Shown here piece by piece: positions 5,463 to 13,043 of a stretch of DNA of 30,168 bases. The stretch covers positions 1 through 30,168 of IMG/VR virus record IMGVR_UViG_3300006026_002941; one strand, given 5' to 3'. The DNA comes from a virus. The position numbers and the translations under genes were made by a program. How positions within the stretch are numbered: position 1 is the first letter of the stretch; every line of letters begins with the position of its first letter. The notes under the pieces are model-generated. The model searched no databases. It saw only the letters and a program-made list of their open reading frames with translations, and was not told the origin of the DNA.

Positions 5463-7259
5463 TCACCAGGGCGTGACATCATCATCAAAGTCGTCGTTTT
5501 CCAACGCTTCGTTGAGTTCTTCATCGCTGCGGGTCTGTTGCGAATCGTTGTACTGCGAGAATTCGACAACCTCAAACGGCCATGTGGTGCCTCGCTTGCA
5601 GAGTGCAGGCCACTCTCGTGCTTCGCGCTGACCACGGTAATGCTTGAATTCGATCAGTTCAGGATCGGTAGGGTCCGGTGCTAGCGCAATACCAAACTCG
5701 GACCAGCGGGACCAGACGGCTGAGCCGAACGGACGCAAGTCTCGTTGACCGCCTGATCCTAGTGGGGCGTGATGTTCAATCCATAGTGCACAGTTGTAGG
5801 TGTGCCGGATGTAGTCTAGGAACTTTGCGATTTCGATTGAGACTGATTCTGCTGTACGCCCACCGGGGTCAATGAATGCCTTGTAGAGCGGACCGAAGAA
5901 CACAATGTCGGGTTCGATCGTGGCCACATATTCTTCGACTAGAGAGCGGTCGCTTGCGGTCAGCAAGTTTACTCCATCCGGCTTCATCATCAGATGGGCG
6001 TCCATGCTTTCGTGCTTGTCATACCACTTGATCTTGTCGTAGATACGCATAGACGTTCTACGGATAATGCGTTCAGGGTTTTCAAGGTCGATCATGAGTG
6101 TGCGTGCGGGCTTCATTGCGTCCCGCCGGAACGGGTGAATACCTGCGGCAGACATGAGCGCTACCTGTCGTGCGAGTGTTGTTTTACCTGCGCCTTCGGC
6201 AGCTACAACGATGACTCGCTCTTGGCGTTCTAGGACGTTAGGAATAACCCAATCGTAAGATAGGTCTACGTCTGTTTCTAGGAACGGCGTCCATTCAACA
6301 AGGCTGCCCTTGTCACGGTTTTCGGATTCTCCGTCTGACAGGAACGCATCTAGGCTTGAGTTGATTTTGCCCAACACTAGCGATTCTGACAGCTTGTCTT
6401 CTTCGATCGAAGAAAGGTCAGTAATTAGCTTTTGGAGAGCGCTAGGCTCAGCGCTGGCTTCTTCGGTTCCCTCGTAGCTTTCACTATCGAACGGCACTAG
6501 TGATTCGGCTAGCGTTTCTCCAGCAGCTAGCAGATCAGCTACGTCCTTGTGCTTTCCTGGCTTAAAAACCTTTACGTTGCATCCAGCATCGGTTAGCTGC
6601 TTATTGACAGACCTGGCGTGAATGTAACCGGCGTGGTCGTTATCGCAAATGATGATTACGTTGCCGCCAGCTAGAGCTTCAGTGTGGTGAGGCATCCACT
6701 TGTTCTGACCTTCAGCTCCAGCGCCACCAGGGTTAGTGGTTGCAACCTTACCTACAGATTCCAAAGCGTGTACGTCCTTCTCGCCCTCTACGACGTATAC
6801 CGGAATACCTTCTGCTTTAGCTGCGATTACTTGAGGAAGTCGATACAGCGGCTTCTTCAGCTTGGACGTGCTCCAATTCCATCCGCCCTGATTATCGGGC
6901 TGGCGTTGACGGAACGTCTTCTTTCCGTTTTCGTCCACGAAACGCAGCACTTCCATGATGAGACTGCCGTCTTCATCAAAGTACTTGTAAGTGTCCTGTA
7001 GTTCTAGCTTTGCTTTTTTCGGCGGCTTAGTGTCTTTTGGAAAAAGATCACCGATCTCTACGCCGATCTCGGAACAGATCTGGTCTAGCTCACAACCTCC
7101 GCCCCTGAGGCACTTCATAAGTACCTGTCCCTGCTTGCCAACAGAGACTCGGAGAGATGGGTTGTCGTCATCGTTTCTACACGGGCATGTAGCGTCCCAC
7201 TGGTTCTTGCCCGCCTTTTTGTGGTTGATACGTGACAGTACGTTATCAATTGGCTCCAT
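5463..7259 (-). CDS. Bifunctional primase-helicase: zinc finger, Toprim and RecA-like ATPase
   Basis: 598 residues. N-terminal zinc site with Cys25, Cys27, Cys50 and Cys56 (CHC2-like, slightly unusual C-x-C first pair). Toprim domain with EGEKD (158-162) and DND (206-208), the metal-binding acidic residues of primases. An acidic linker (about 255-325) precedes a RepA/DnaB-like RecA-fold ATPase with Walker A AAEGAGKT (353-360) and LMIDLENP (388-395). Phage proteins of this order prime the lagging strand and unwind the fork. AAAGG precedes the ATG by 7 nt. It overlaps the upstream putative loader gene by 14 nt, so the pair is co-translated. The acidic end (DDFDDDVTPW) may be a protein-contact tail. 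No separate DnaB or DNA polymerase is in the window. Confidence 0.9.
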   Translation of the reverse strand: MEPIDNVLSRINHKKAGKNQWDATCPCRNDDDNPSLRVSVGKQGQVLMKCLRGGGCELDQICSEIGVEIGDLFPKDTKPPKKAKLELQDTYKYFDEDGSLIMEVLRFVDENGKKTFRQRQPDNQGGWNWSTSKLKKPLYRLPQVIAAKAEGIPVYVVEGEKDVHALESVGKVATTNPGGAGAEGQNKWMPHHTEALAGGNVIIICDNDHAGYIHARSVNKQLTDAGCNVKVFKPGKHKDVADLLAAGETLAESLVPFDSESYEGTEEASAEPSALQKLITDLSSIEEDKLSESLVLGKINSSLDAFLSDGESENRDKGSLVEWTPFLETDVDLSYDWVIPNVLERQERVIVVAAEGAGKTTLARQVALMSAAGIHPFRRDAMKPARTLMIDLENPERIIRRTSMRIYDKIKWYDKHESMDAHLMMKPDGVNLLTASDRSLVEEYVATIEPDIVFFGPLYKAFIDPGGRTAESVSIEIAKFLDYIRHTYNCALWIEHHAPLGSGGQRDLRPFGSAVWSRWSEFGIALAPDPTDPELIEFKHYRGQREAREWPALCKRGTTWPFEVVEFSQYNDSQQTRSDEELNEALENDDFDDDVTPW

Positions 7260-7713
7260 GGCCGTACCTTTCTAGAATGTAAGCCTCACGTGTCTTTTCG
7301 TAGAGCGACGTAAACATAGCACGGTCGGAGTTGGTTGTCAACGCCGTGGCGTTAGATCCTAACTTTTTGATTGTTTCTGTCAGCACCGGATGAGGCTTTT
7401 CGTAATCGTATGTGCCGCTGTAAATTTTTTGCCCGATTGCTTGAAGGATAGTCCATGCTTGTTCAGGCTCCGGAGGGAGTTCTTCTGAACGCATGTTCGC
7501 TAGGACAAGAATACGAAGCTCGCCTGGGCGTGGCATCCATTTTCGGCCAGCAAGCCCAAGTTCTTTGACTCTGCTCTTCGTTTCTTCATATGGGAGATCT
7601 GAGATGTACTCCCAGAAACCTCGTGACCGTACAAGCAGGGTGTTGTTGTCAATGGGCTTGTCCCATGTGACGCTCAGTAGCTCTACGATCTCTTTACACT
7701 CGCTCTTTTCCAT
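7246..7713 (-). CDS. Putative helicase loader / replisome organiser (G39P-like)
   Basis: 155 residues, all alpha-looking. The pattern WDKPIDNNTLLVRSRGFWEYISDLPYEETKSRVKELG...RKWMPRPGELR resembles the phage G39P/DnaI-type loaders, where a short helical domain ends in a Pro-rich P-x-P-GEL(R) motif. Known members load the replicative helicase onto origin DNA bound by an initiator. The position directly upstream of, and overlapping, the primase-helicase gene supports this role. The gene has a leaderless-type promoter with only 6 nt before the ATG and no Shine-Dalgarno sequence. The assignment rests on motif resemblance and context only. Confidence 0.6.
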   Translation of the reverse strand: MEKSECKEIVELLSVTWDKPIDNNTLLVRSRGFWEYISDLPYEETKSRVKELGLAGRKWMPRPGELRILVLANMRSEELPPEPEQAWTILQAIGQKIYSGTYDYEKPHPVLTETIKKLGSNATALTTNSDRAMFTSLYEKTREAYILERYGHGAN

Positions 7714-7719
7714 AGTTAC

Positions 7720-7748
7720 AGGTTATCTCGCTTTGGTGAGGATGTCAA
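7720..7748 (-). promoter_or_regulatory. Leaderless-type promoter of the loader/primase-helicase operon
   Basis: TTGACA (7743-7748), a 17-nt spacer, TAACCT (7720-7725), then 6 nt to the ATG at 7713, on the minus strand. Confidence 0.75.
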
Positions 7749-7759
7749 TACGATAAAGC

Positions 7760-7782
7760 AAAAAGCCCCCCTTTCGGGGGGC
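7760..7782 (-). terminator. Rho-independent terminator after ssb
   Basis: GCCCCCC (plus 7765-7771), loop TTTC, GGGGGGC (7776-7782): a 7-bp all-G/C stem. Read on the minus strand it is followed by TTTTTGCTTT. It lies 43 nt beyond the ssb stop and just before the promoter of the next operon, cleanly separating the two units. Confidence 0.9.
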
Positions 7783-7824
7783 CTTTCACCGCTCAATGAT
7801 TAGCCATCACTCTACTATTAAGCT

Positions 7825-8277
7825 CTAAAAGTCTTCGAATGGGTCGTTGGACGGGAAGCCTCCACCTGCGGCTGCAGGCGTCGGCTGATTCTGGACTCGC
7901 TGACCGCCACCGCCAGAAGCCCCACCACGCTGACGCTCAAGCGAAGCAATACCGTACGAGTTCACCGCAATCGTGTCGGCAATAACCTCAACAGTTGACC
8001 GCTTCTGGCCAGTCTCCTTGTCTTCCCAAGAGCGCTGCTCAAGGCGACCCTTGATGACGACAGGTAGTCCCTTCTCTAGAACACGTGCGCCATGCTCGGC
8101 GGTGTTCCGCCAAGCGACCACGTTGAAGAAAGAAGTTTCTTCCTGCCACTCTCCGTTAACTTGATAGCGGCGGTTCGATGCGATTGAGAAAGTCAATCGG
8201 GCTGCACCGTTACTCGCATGCTTGACTTCTGGGTCAGAAGTCAGGTTACCTGTAATTACTGTGTCTGCATTGCTCAT
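7825..8277 (-). CDS. ssb: Single-stranded DNA-binding protein
   Basis: 150 residues from the ATG at 8277, supported by AGGAG 6 nt upstream; the frame continues to 8517 but that part has no start signal. The OB-fold core is typical (VITGNLTSDPEV, ARLTFSIASNRR, ETSFFNVVAWRNTAEHGARVLEKGLPVVIKGRLEQRSWEDKETGQKRS). A Gly/Gln/Pro-rich linker follows, ending in the acidic tip DPFEDF, the tail that recruits partner proteins in bacterial SSBs. It protects ssDNA at the phage fork. It has its own leader, ribosome-binding site and terminator, so it is a single-gene unit. Confidence 0.95.
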   Translation of the reverse strand: MSNADTVITGNLTSDPEVKHASNGAARLTFSIASNRRYQVNGEWQEETSFFNVVAWRNTAEHGARVLEKGLPVVIKGRLEQRSWEDKETGQKRSTVEVIADTIAVNSYGIASLERQRGGASGGGGQRVQNQPTPAAAGGGFPSNDPFEDF

Positions 8278-8317
8278 GTTCGTCTCCTTAGATCGGTAGT
8301 GTTTAGCAGATATTGAT

Positions 8318-8346
8318 AGATTATAGTGGTTGACGTGGTTTGTCAA
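8318..8346 (-). promoter_or_regulatory. ssb promoter
   Basis: TTGACA at 8341-8346 on the minus strand. A perfect TATAAT (8320-8325) is 15 nt away and an overlapping TAATCT (8318-8323) is 17 nt away; either may act as the -10 box. The leader to the ATG at 8277 is about 35 nt. Confidence 0.7.
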
Positions 8347-8392
8347 GACCAGTTTGTGGAATTTTGTTTTTCTGTGGTGTAGACTATCTGTT

Positions 8393-8590
8393 ATGAGTCC
8401 TGAAAAAGCCCAAGAGGCATTGCACGCATATTTTGTAGACACGCTGGTTGATCTAGCTGATCCGTCGCCGTCCGAGGAAGAAAACGTTCGTGGCGACATG
8501 GAAGGCGTCATGAACATTATTTTTGAGGGTCTCGGTGTTGAGGTTGTTTCGTCAGATGCGAATCAGGTTTTATTTTCTGTAACGTTTTGA
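8393..8590 (+). CDS. Small acidic protein, 65 aa
   Basis: ATG at 8393 (MSPEKAQEALHAYFVDTL...). The open frame extends upstream to 8330, but no start signal supports that part. A -10-like TAGACT (8380-8385) lies 7 nt before the ATG and there is no Shine-Dalgarno sequence, consistent with a leaderless message. The product is acidic, mixed helix and strand. It is divergent from ssb and overlaps the end of the thymidine kinase gene by 21 nt, tail to tail. Function unknown. Confidence 0.6.
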   Translation: MSPEKAQEALHAYFVDTLVDLADPSPSEEENVRGDMEGVMNIIFEGLGVEVVSSDANQVLFSVTF

Positions 8591-9181
8591 TTGAAACGAG
8601 ATGTGTTCTAGAAAGTGGCGTCTGCACATAACGTGGTAGTCAACGAGTTCGGTGTTGTCTACGATTGTGTCACTTCCGGTATTTGCTTCTTCTCCACCGA
8701 TAAACAGTCCGTTGTGGGTGGCGGGTTTGCCACACCAACATCTCATTCCGTTTTTTAGATGGTGAACATTGTCAGCGAGTTCGATTAGACGCTTAGAGGC
8801 AGGGAACATCTCACCTTTGTACGTAGTGAGTAGGCCATATGCGTACACGTTGACTCCGCGGATATCTGCTAAGAAAGCAAGTTCTTCCACCTGTTCTATT
8901 GTCAGGAATTGTGCTTCATCGACAAAGATGTATTTGATTGTTTCGCTGGTGCTTTGTTCCTGACTGTCAATGAGGTCAGAAATGTACTGATCGTCTCTAA
9001 TGTTGATGGCCCATGCTCTTTGACCGAGCCTGCTGGTGCATACAGAGTCGCCTTCTCTGTCGTTTTTGCTCAATAGTATGGTTTGATAGGGGAAGGCGTT
9101 ATCAATGTTGAAATGGGCTTGCAGTAGGTGGGTTGTTTTGCCCGACGCCATGGTCCCTGTCATAAATACTAGCTCACCCAT
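8570..9181 (-). CDS. tdk: Thymidine kinase
   Basis: 203 residues of the TK1-like (type II) family, which phosphorylates thymidine to dTMP using ATP. P-loop GTMASGKT (9-16), Walker B-type VDEAQF (87-92), the substrate lasso region VYAYGLLTTYKGEMFPASKRLIELAD, and a structural zinc site with Cys-Trp-Cys-Gly (GMRCWCGKPATHNG) and a later CRRH. AGAGAGG lies 4 nt before the ATG. It complements ThyX in supplying thymidylate. The 3' end overlaps a small convergent gene. Length and motif order are normal. Confidence 0.95.
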   Translation of the reverse strand: MGELVFMTGTMASGKTTHLLQAHFNIDNAFPYQTILLSKNDREGDSVCTSRLGQRAWAINIRDDQYISDLIDSQEQSTSETIKYIFVDEAQFLTIEQVEELAFLADIRGVNVYAYGLLTTYKGEMFPASKRLIELADNVHHLKNGMRCWCGKPATHNGLFIGGEEANTGSDTIVDNTELVDYHVMCRRHFLEHISFQSKRYRK

Positions 9182-9216
9182 GTTGCCTCTCTTTTGTAAG
9201 TTAAGGTTATTTTACC

Positions 9217-9435
9217 TTATTCTTGCTGAGCAGAGTTCCACACCGCTGAACGGTTGGGGTTGTAGTTGGGGCTTACTGTTGCGGGGGTGGGGGTGAATCC
9301 CGAGATGCCCGGGGCGCTGTAGACCTTTTTTACTGAATCGCCGCATGTTGGACACTCCGTCAAGGAGTCTTCGGACATGTTTTGAAACTTTTCGAAGTGC
9401 CCGCATTGAGGGCAAGAGTAATTGTATGTAGGCAT
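9217..9435 (-). CDS. FmdB-type zinc-ribbon protein, 72 aa
   Basis: Start at the ATG at 9435 (MPTYNYSCPQCGHFEKFQNMSED...). Two CxxC knuckles, CPQC (8-11) and CPTC (about 30-33), with the FmdB/CxxC-CxxC-SSSS pattern MPxYxYxCxxCG...F. A Pro/Asn-rich tail follows. The family is annotated as regulatory from one methanogen/Methylophilus member, but most members have no proven role. A leaderless-type promoter precedes it. It is divergent from the secreted poly-Thr protein and sits 35 nt upstream of tdk. Confidence 0.8.
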   Translation of the reverse strand: MPTYNYSCPQCGHFEKFQNMSEDSLTECPTCGDSVKKVYSAPGISGFTPTPATVSPNYNPNRSAVWNSAQQE

Positions 9436-9442
9436 AAACGTT

Positions 9443-9470
9443 ATTATAGCGAATCTCTCAGAAAGGTCAA
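9443..9470 (-). promoter_or_regulatory. Promoter of the FmdB-type gene
   Basis: TTGACC (9465-9470), a 16-nt spacer and a perfect TATAAT (9443-9448), then 7 nt to the ATG at 9435, on the minus strand. Confidence 0.75.
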
Positions 9471-9529
9471 ACGGAGGCCAGATACAATAAGTGTAGTGTG
9501 TTTTACTTTTTGTATTTGGGCGGTCGGCT

Positions 9530-11794
9530 GTGTTGAAAAAATTTTCAAAGTCATTTAAACGTATGGCTAAAGCTTCTTTTGCGCTACTTTTAATCACAGC
9601 ATGGATGGCTCCGGTGCCAGCAGCAGCAGCGACATACACAGTCACCGAAGAATCTGACTGGTATTTCGAAGTTTCGCAGGACAATACCGATGTCGTTATC
9701 TACGGTAACTCCAACCGGTCCTGTACGGAATCCGGTGCTGATCCATATTTATGGGTGTACGACCTGTCGGGAACCCTTCTAGCCAACAATGACGACGGCA
9801 ATCACAACAGCACAGATCAGTGTGTTTCGTCAAAGATCGACACCACGCTGGATGCAGGCGTTTATCGACTTCGAGCGGGATATTGCTGTAGTCAGGTGAC
9901 TTTGGGATACGACGGATACGACTACGGACTTATCACTGACCTGACGCTTGCAACAAACTTCAGCACCTACAACGGTGTCCGCTTCACTTATACGCCCGCA
10001 TATATTGAGCAGACTATTAACGTTTCTTCATACGCAGGAGAGATTGATTCAATTATTGTTACCCCTCTTGTTAAACGGTCCTACGATGTGAATGACTACG
10101 TTGCGACACAATATGCCGCATACGATTCTGCTGGGAACGTGCTTCAGGGCAACATAACTTCGTCTGCTCCAACATCTTGGGTTGAGGTTCCTTCCTTTTG
10201 GTTCTCAGCGTCTACCTCTACGAATGTGCAAGATTCAACATCGTGGGACACAGTAAAGATTCGTATCTGGGCAAAAGATGGCGAAGGTTGGGGAGGGAAC
10301 TACGGAACCGAAATCAAAGAAGTCGCTTTCAAAGCAAAACTTGATGGGAGCACCGAATGGACAGACCTCACCAACCTGCTCACTAATCCTCAGTTCAACT
10401 CTATTAACAGTAACTCTGCCCCGAATGGCTGGTCGTCTAATGCTTCGTGGGACACATGCCAAGGTTTGGATTCTTCTACACTTTGTGGTTTTGTTCAAAA
10501 CACTTGGACGTGGGCTACACCAGTAACCACAACAACGACCACAACTACAACTACAACTACCACAACAGTTCCGCAATCAATCGGCCCACCTATGAATCTA
10601 ACCGGTGAAATTACTGCAGATGGAGTGTTTCTAGATTGGGACGCACCCGACACCGGTAATGTTGACCCTGAGCGTTACGCTATTTCGTTTAGAATCCCAC
10701 CTGACGCTGGATGGGGTGTCGCAACAGGGAACGTGGGGGATGAGAATGCCCTTAATACGGAATACACACTTCCTTTTAGCCTCTTTGAGCAGACGGGCGG
10801 TCTTGGTGAAGATTATGTGTTTGACGTTCGATCTGACAATGACACGCTTGCACTTTATTCAGGATGGTCTACTCAAGTAACACTTACTGTTTCAGAACCC
10901 GTTCCGCCTACAACAACTACCACGGCCACAACCACCACTACTACCACAACAACGTTGCCTCCGACGACAACAACTACTACTACAATACCTGTAACGACAA
11001 CAACGACGTTGCCGCCTACAACTACGACGACGGTAGCGCCTACAACTACAACGACGGAGGCACCGCCATCTACCACTACGACGACAACATCAACGACTAC
11101 AACCCTACCGCCTACGACGACTACGGTAACCCCAACTACGAGTACTTCTTCAACGACAAGTACCACAACTACCACAAGCACGACAACAACGCTGCCGCCA
11201 ACGCCGACAACGACGACGCTGCCGGTAATAACGACCATTCCACCGACACCTGAAGAAGAAAAAGCCGCTGAAACTAAAGTGGAGTTTGAGGAACTCGGTA
11301 TTGATACTCAAGGCGTTGAATTGCTTGAGGTTGATGAAGCAGAAGTCAAAGTTGTGGAACAACTAGACGAGCTTGATGAGAAACTTGCGGAAGATTTCTT
11401 GAATGTCGTTGACGGTGAAATCACCACGGAAGAAATCGAAAGCCTTGTCACTGACGAAAACTTTGACAACATCTCTGACGATGCCAAAGTTGTTCTCGTC
11501 GCTGCCGTTAACGAAGCCGACGACGAAGTAAAGGCAGAGTTTGAAGAGACTGTAGATATCTTTGACGATGAAGCTTTTAACGAATATGTCGCTGAGGGGT
11601 CTGTAGTCGATACGGAAACTCGGCGTACCGTTGTTGCGGCTGCCGCAGCGGTATCTGTAGCCGCTGCTGCGACATCTGCTGGTCCTGCTGGTGGAGGTGG
11701 TGGCTCTTCCGGTGGGGGAGGTGGAGGAGGCCCAGGCGGTGACTCTGGTGGCGGTAAAGGTAAAAAGGGTAATTCTAGAAGAAGGTCTCGGTGA
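9530..11794 (+). CDS. Large secreted protein with poly-Thr linkers, PPC-like and Fn3-like domains
   Basis: 754 residues. The start is uncertain: GTG at 9530, TTG at 9533 or ATG at 9563; none has a strong ribosome-binding site, but all keep the signal peptide (Lys/Arg head, FALLLITAWMAPV core, AAA cleavage site near residue 34). A PPC-like beta domain follows (DPYLWVYDLSGTLLANNDDG, LDAGVYRLRAG; about 35-115), then more beta sequence to about 330. Poly-Thr tract 1 (about 335-348), an Fn3-like domain (about 350-458), Thr/Pro tract 2 (about 459-575), an acidic helical domain (about 576-700), an Ala/Gly-rich stretch and a basic end (KGKKGNSRRRSR). Such tracts are common in secreted Acidimicrobiia proteins. 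It may be a surface adhesin, virion decoration or superinfection factor; the role is not known. It leads into the small membrane protein genes. Confidence 0.85.
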   Translation: MLKKFSKSFKRMAKASFALLLITAWMAPVPAAAATYTVTEESDWYFEVSQDNTDVVIYGNSNRSCTESGADPYLWVYDLSGTLLANNDDGNHNSTDQCVSSKIDTTLDAGVYRLRAGYCCSQVTLGYDGYDYGLITDLTLATNFSTYNGVRFTYTPAYIEQTINVSSYAGEIDSIIVTPLVKRSYDVNDYVATQYAAYDSAGNVLQGNITSSAPTSWVEVPSFWFSASTSTNVQDSTSWDTVKIRIWAKDGEGWGGNYGTEIKEVAFKAKLDGSTEWTDLTNLLTNPQFNSINSNSAPNGWSSNASWDTCQGLDSSTLCGFVQNTWTWATPVTTTTTTTTTTTTTTVPQSIGPPMNLTGEITADGVFLDWDAPDTGNVDPERYAISFRIPPDAGWGVATGNVGDENALNTEYTLPFSLFEQTGGLGEDYVFDVRSDNDTLALYSGWSTQVTLTVSEPVPPTTTTTATTTTTTTTTLPPTTTTTTTIPVTTTTTLPPTTTTTVAPTTTTTEAPPSTTTTTTSTTTTLPPTTTTVTPTTSTSSTTSTTTTTSTTTTLPPTPTTTTLPVITTIPPTPEEEKAAETKVEFEELGIDTQGVELLEVDEAEVKVVEQLDELDEKLAEDFLNVVDGEITTEEIESLVTDENFDNISDDAKVVLVAAVNEADDEVKAEFEETVDIFDDEAFNEYVAEGSVVDTETRRTVVAAAAAVSVAAAATSAGPAGGGGGSSGGGGGGGPGGDSGGGKGKKGNSRRRSR

Positions 11795-11805
11795 AAGGAG
11801 GCACC

Positions 11806-12027
11806 ATGAAAAACATAATCAAAGTAACAGTAGGGGCCGTCCGTCGTATGGGTAGAGAAATGCTCTATCTTGGGTGGACTTTAGCAGGCACCGGGTTGGT
11901 GCTAATCACTTTGTCATCAACCACGTTAACGCAGGGAATATATATTTCTCTTGCCGGTCTTGCACTACATTTGATGGGTACTGTATTAGACTATGTGGAT
12001 GATGAGAGAGAAAATGAAAGCAACTAA
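11806..12027 (+). CDS. Small two-span membrane protein, 73 aa (holin-like)
   Basis: The ATG at 11806 is preceded by AAAGGAGG, a near-perfect ribosome-binding site lying over the stop of the preceding gene; an in-frame GTG at 11791 is less likely. A basic head (KNIIKVTVGAVRRMGRE) precedes two hydrophobic segments at about residues 22-40 and 48-66, and the tail is charged (DDERENESN). Size and topology suit a holin or a partner of one. It overlaps the following gene by about 14 nt. Assignment as lysis-related rests on topology and neighbours. Confidence 0.7.
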   Translation: MKNIIKVTVGAVRRMGREMLYLGWTLAGTGLVLITLSSTTLTQGIYISLAGLALHLMGTVLDYVDDERENESN

Positions 12028-12268
12028 TCAACTTGTGTGGAACACGGTAGGCCGTATTGCTGCAGTGTTCTGTATGAATGCTATGGCTATTGTTGGTAGC
12101 TCTAGTCTTATTGGTGGTATTGATCCGTGGAAGGCTGCCGTGTTGGCGGGCGCTACGTCGGCTGCGACTGTTATTCAGAAGCTCGCAGCAGCGTATGCTG
12201 ATGACGGAAAGGTTACTGCTGATGAGATTGATGCAGCATTTAGCATGACACAGCCTAAGAAACACTAA
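12014..12268 (+). CDS. Small phage membrane protein, 84 aa (holin-like)
   Basis: The ATG at 12014 is chosen because a GAGAGA purine run lies 3-8 nt upstream; earlier in-frame ATGs at 11993, 11999 and 12002 are possible. Hydrophobic segments at about residues 13-30 (AAVFCMNAMAIVGSSSLI) and 36-55 (PWKAAVLAGATSAATVIQKL) are followed by AYADDGKVTADEIDAAF, an EF-hand-like acidic end I recall from small actinophage holin-like proteins. Its position between another small membrane protein and an r1t-type holin supports a lysis cassette. Confidence 0.7.
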   Translation: MKATNQLVWNTVGRIAAVFCMNAMAIVGSSSLIGGIDPWKAAVLAGATSAATVIQKLAAAYADDGKVTADEIDAAFSMTQPKKH

Positions 12269-12326
12269 GGTAACGTTTACATAAATCTGCATCTGAGCGC
12301 CAAAAGATTATGCAGTACAATATATG

Positions 12327-12344
12327 TAGAAGGAATTCCTTCTA
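12327..12344. promoter_or_regulatory. 18-bp perfect palindrome before the holin gene
   Basis: TAGAAGGAATTCCTTCTA is a perfect inverted repeat. It begins 5 nt after a -10-like TACAAT (12316-12321) and 30 nt before the holin ATG. It would sit at the start of the transcript, either as an operator or as a 5'-end hairpin. The -35 region (CTGAGC) is poor. Confidence 0.6.
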
Positions 12345-12373
12345 AAACTATTCCCTAATAAGGAGAAATGTAA

Positions 12374-12571
12374 ATGGATATGAACATGTACAAGCAGGTT
12401 GCAGAACGTGCCGCTATGACATTCATTCAGACTTTTGTCTCAATGTTTGTTGTTACCGACATGGCCTCAGCCAAAGGTGCTGCGACTGCCGGTGTGGCTG
12501 CCGCACTTTCAGTACTGAAGTCATTTGTCGCCACCAAGGTTGGCGACAAGTCCTCTGCTTCACTCGTCTGA
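12374..12571 (+). CDS. Holin, r1t-type
   Basis: 65 residues from the ATG at 12374 with AAGGAG 8 nt upstream. The sequence follows the r1t-type phage holin pattern: AERAAMTFIQTFVSMFVVTD (first membrane segment), then KGAATAGVAAALSVLKSFVATKVGDKSSASLV, where the Ala-rich second segment ends in the recurrent (V)GD-x-x-SASLV tail. Such holins form lesions in the host membrane to time lysis. No endolysin is in the window. A palindrome and probable promoter lie upstream and a terminator downstream, so it can be expressed separately from the two membrane proteins before it. Confidence 0.85.
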   Translation: MDMNMYKQVAERAAMTFIQTFVSMFVVTDMASAKGAATAGVAAALSVLKSFVATKVGDKSSASLV

Positions 12572-12662
12572 AAGTAGACAGCACCGCTTGACGGAGCTAT
12601 CTAGCAGGTGTTAATATAGATAAAGTTGAGCGGTAAGTTTTTAGCTCCTTTTGTACTTATCC

Positions 12663-12983
12663 TTAACGAGTGGAGGTCCCCGGCTTTTTGGTCGGGGACT
12701 TCTTCTTTGTGCGTCGCTTAGGAATGTGCTTGATCCGCTCCACGGGCAGCGAACGATATTGTTCACGCCCGTAGGAGCCGCCGTACACATCAACCCATTC
12801 TGAGATCGGGTTAAACTTGGTGTTGACGACGTGGCGTTTGAACGTGAAGACTCCGCGCTCGCCCCTCACCCTGCACTTGTCGCCAGAGTACAACGTGACC
12901 TGAGGAGAGATGGTGAAATGATTTTCAATCACCCATCCCTCTGGCGGCTGGACCGGAACCTTTGCTTTCTTAACTTTAGGCAT
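12663..12983 (-). CDS. Conserved phage protein, 106 aa, unknown function
   Basis: ATG at 12983 with AGGAG about 8 nt upstream. A compact beta-looking core (VTLYSGDKCRVRGERGVFTF, EWVDVYGG, REQYRSLPVERIKHI) sits between basic ends; the C-terminus is very Lys/Arg/Thr rich and includes codons from the convergent terminator stem. The core resembles small SH3-like proteins I recall in many actinophages, with no known function. A -10-like TATACA lies upstream, 60 nt beyond the recA stop; read-through from recA is also possible. Confidence 0.75.
   Translation of the reverse strand: MPKVKKAKVPVQPPEGWVIENHFTISPQVTLYSGDKCRVRGERGVFTFKRHVVNTKFNPISEWVDVYGGSYGREQYRSLPVERIKHIPKRRTKKKSPTKKPGTSTR
12676..12710 (+). 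terminator. Rho-independent terminator after the holin gene
   Basis: GTCCCCG (12676-12682), a 10-nt T-rich loop, CGGGGAC (12693-12699), then TTCTTCTTTGT on the plus strand. It lies inside the 3' end of the convergent minus-strand gene; on that strand it is not followed by a T run. Confidence 0.75.
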
Positions 12984-13043
12984 GTTGCTATCTCCTTTTC
13001 GTAATACGTAGTGTATAGCGAAAGAAGGTAAACACCAATCTGT

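Noticed and set aside
9436-9684. Longer FmdB-type protein starting at 9684
   Set aside because: The extension runs antisense into the signal-peptide end of the secreted protein and has no start signal, while a TATAAT box stands just before the inner ATG at 9435.
10873-11238. Minus-strand frame of 121 codons, almost all Val and Gly
   Set aside because: It is the reverse complement of Thr codons in the poly-Thr linker.
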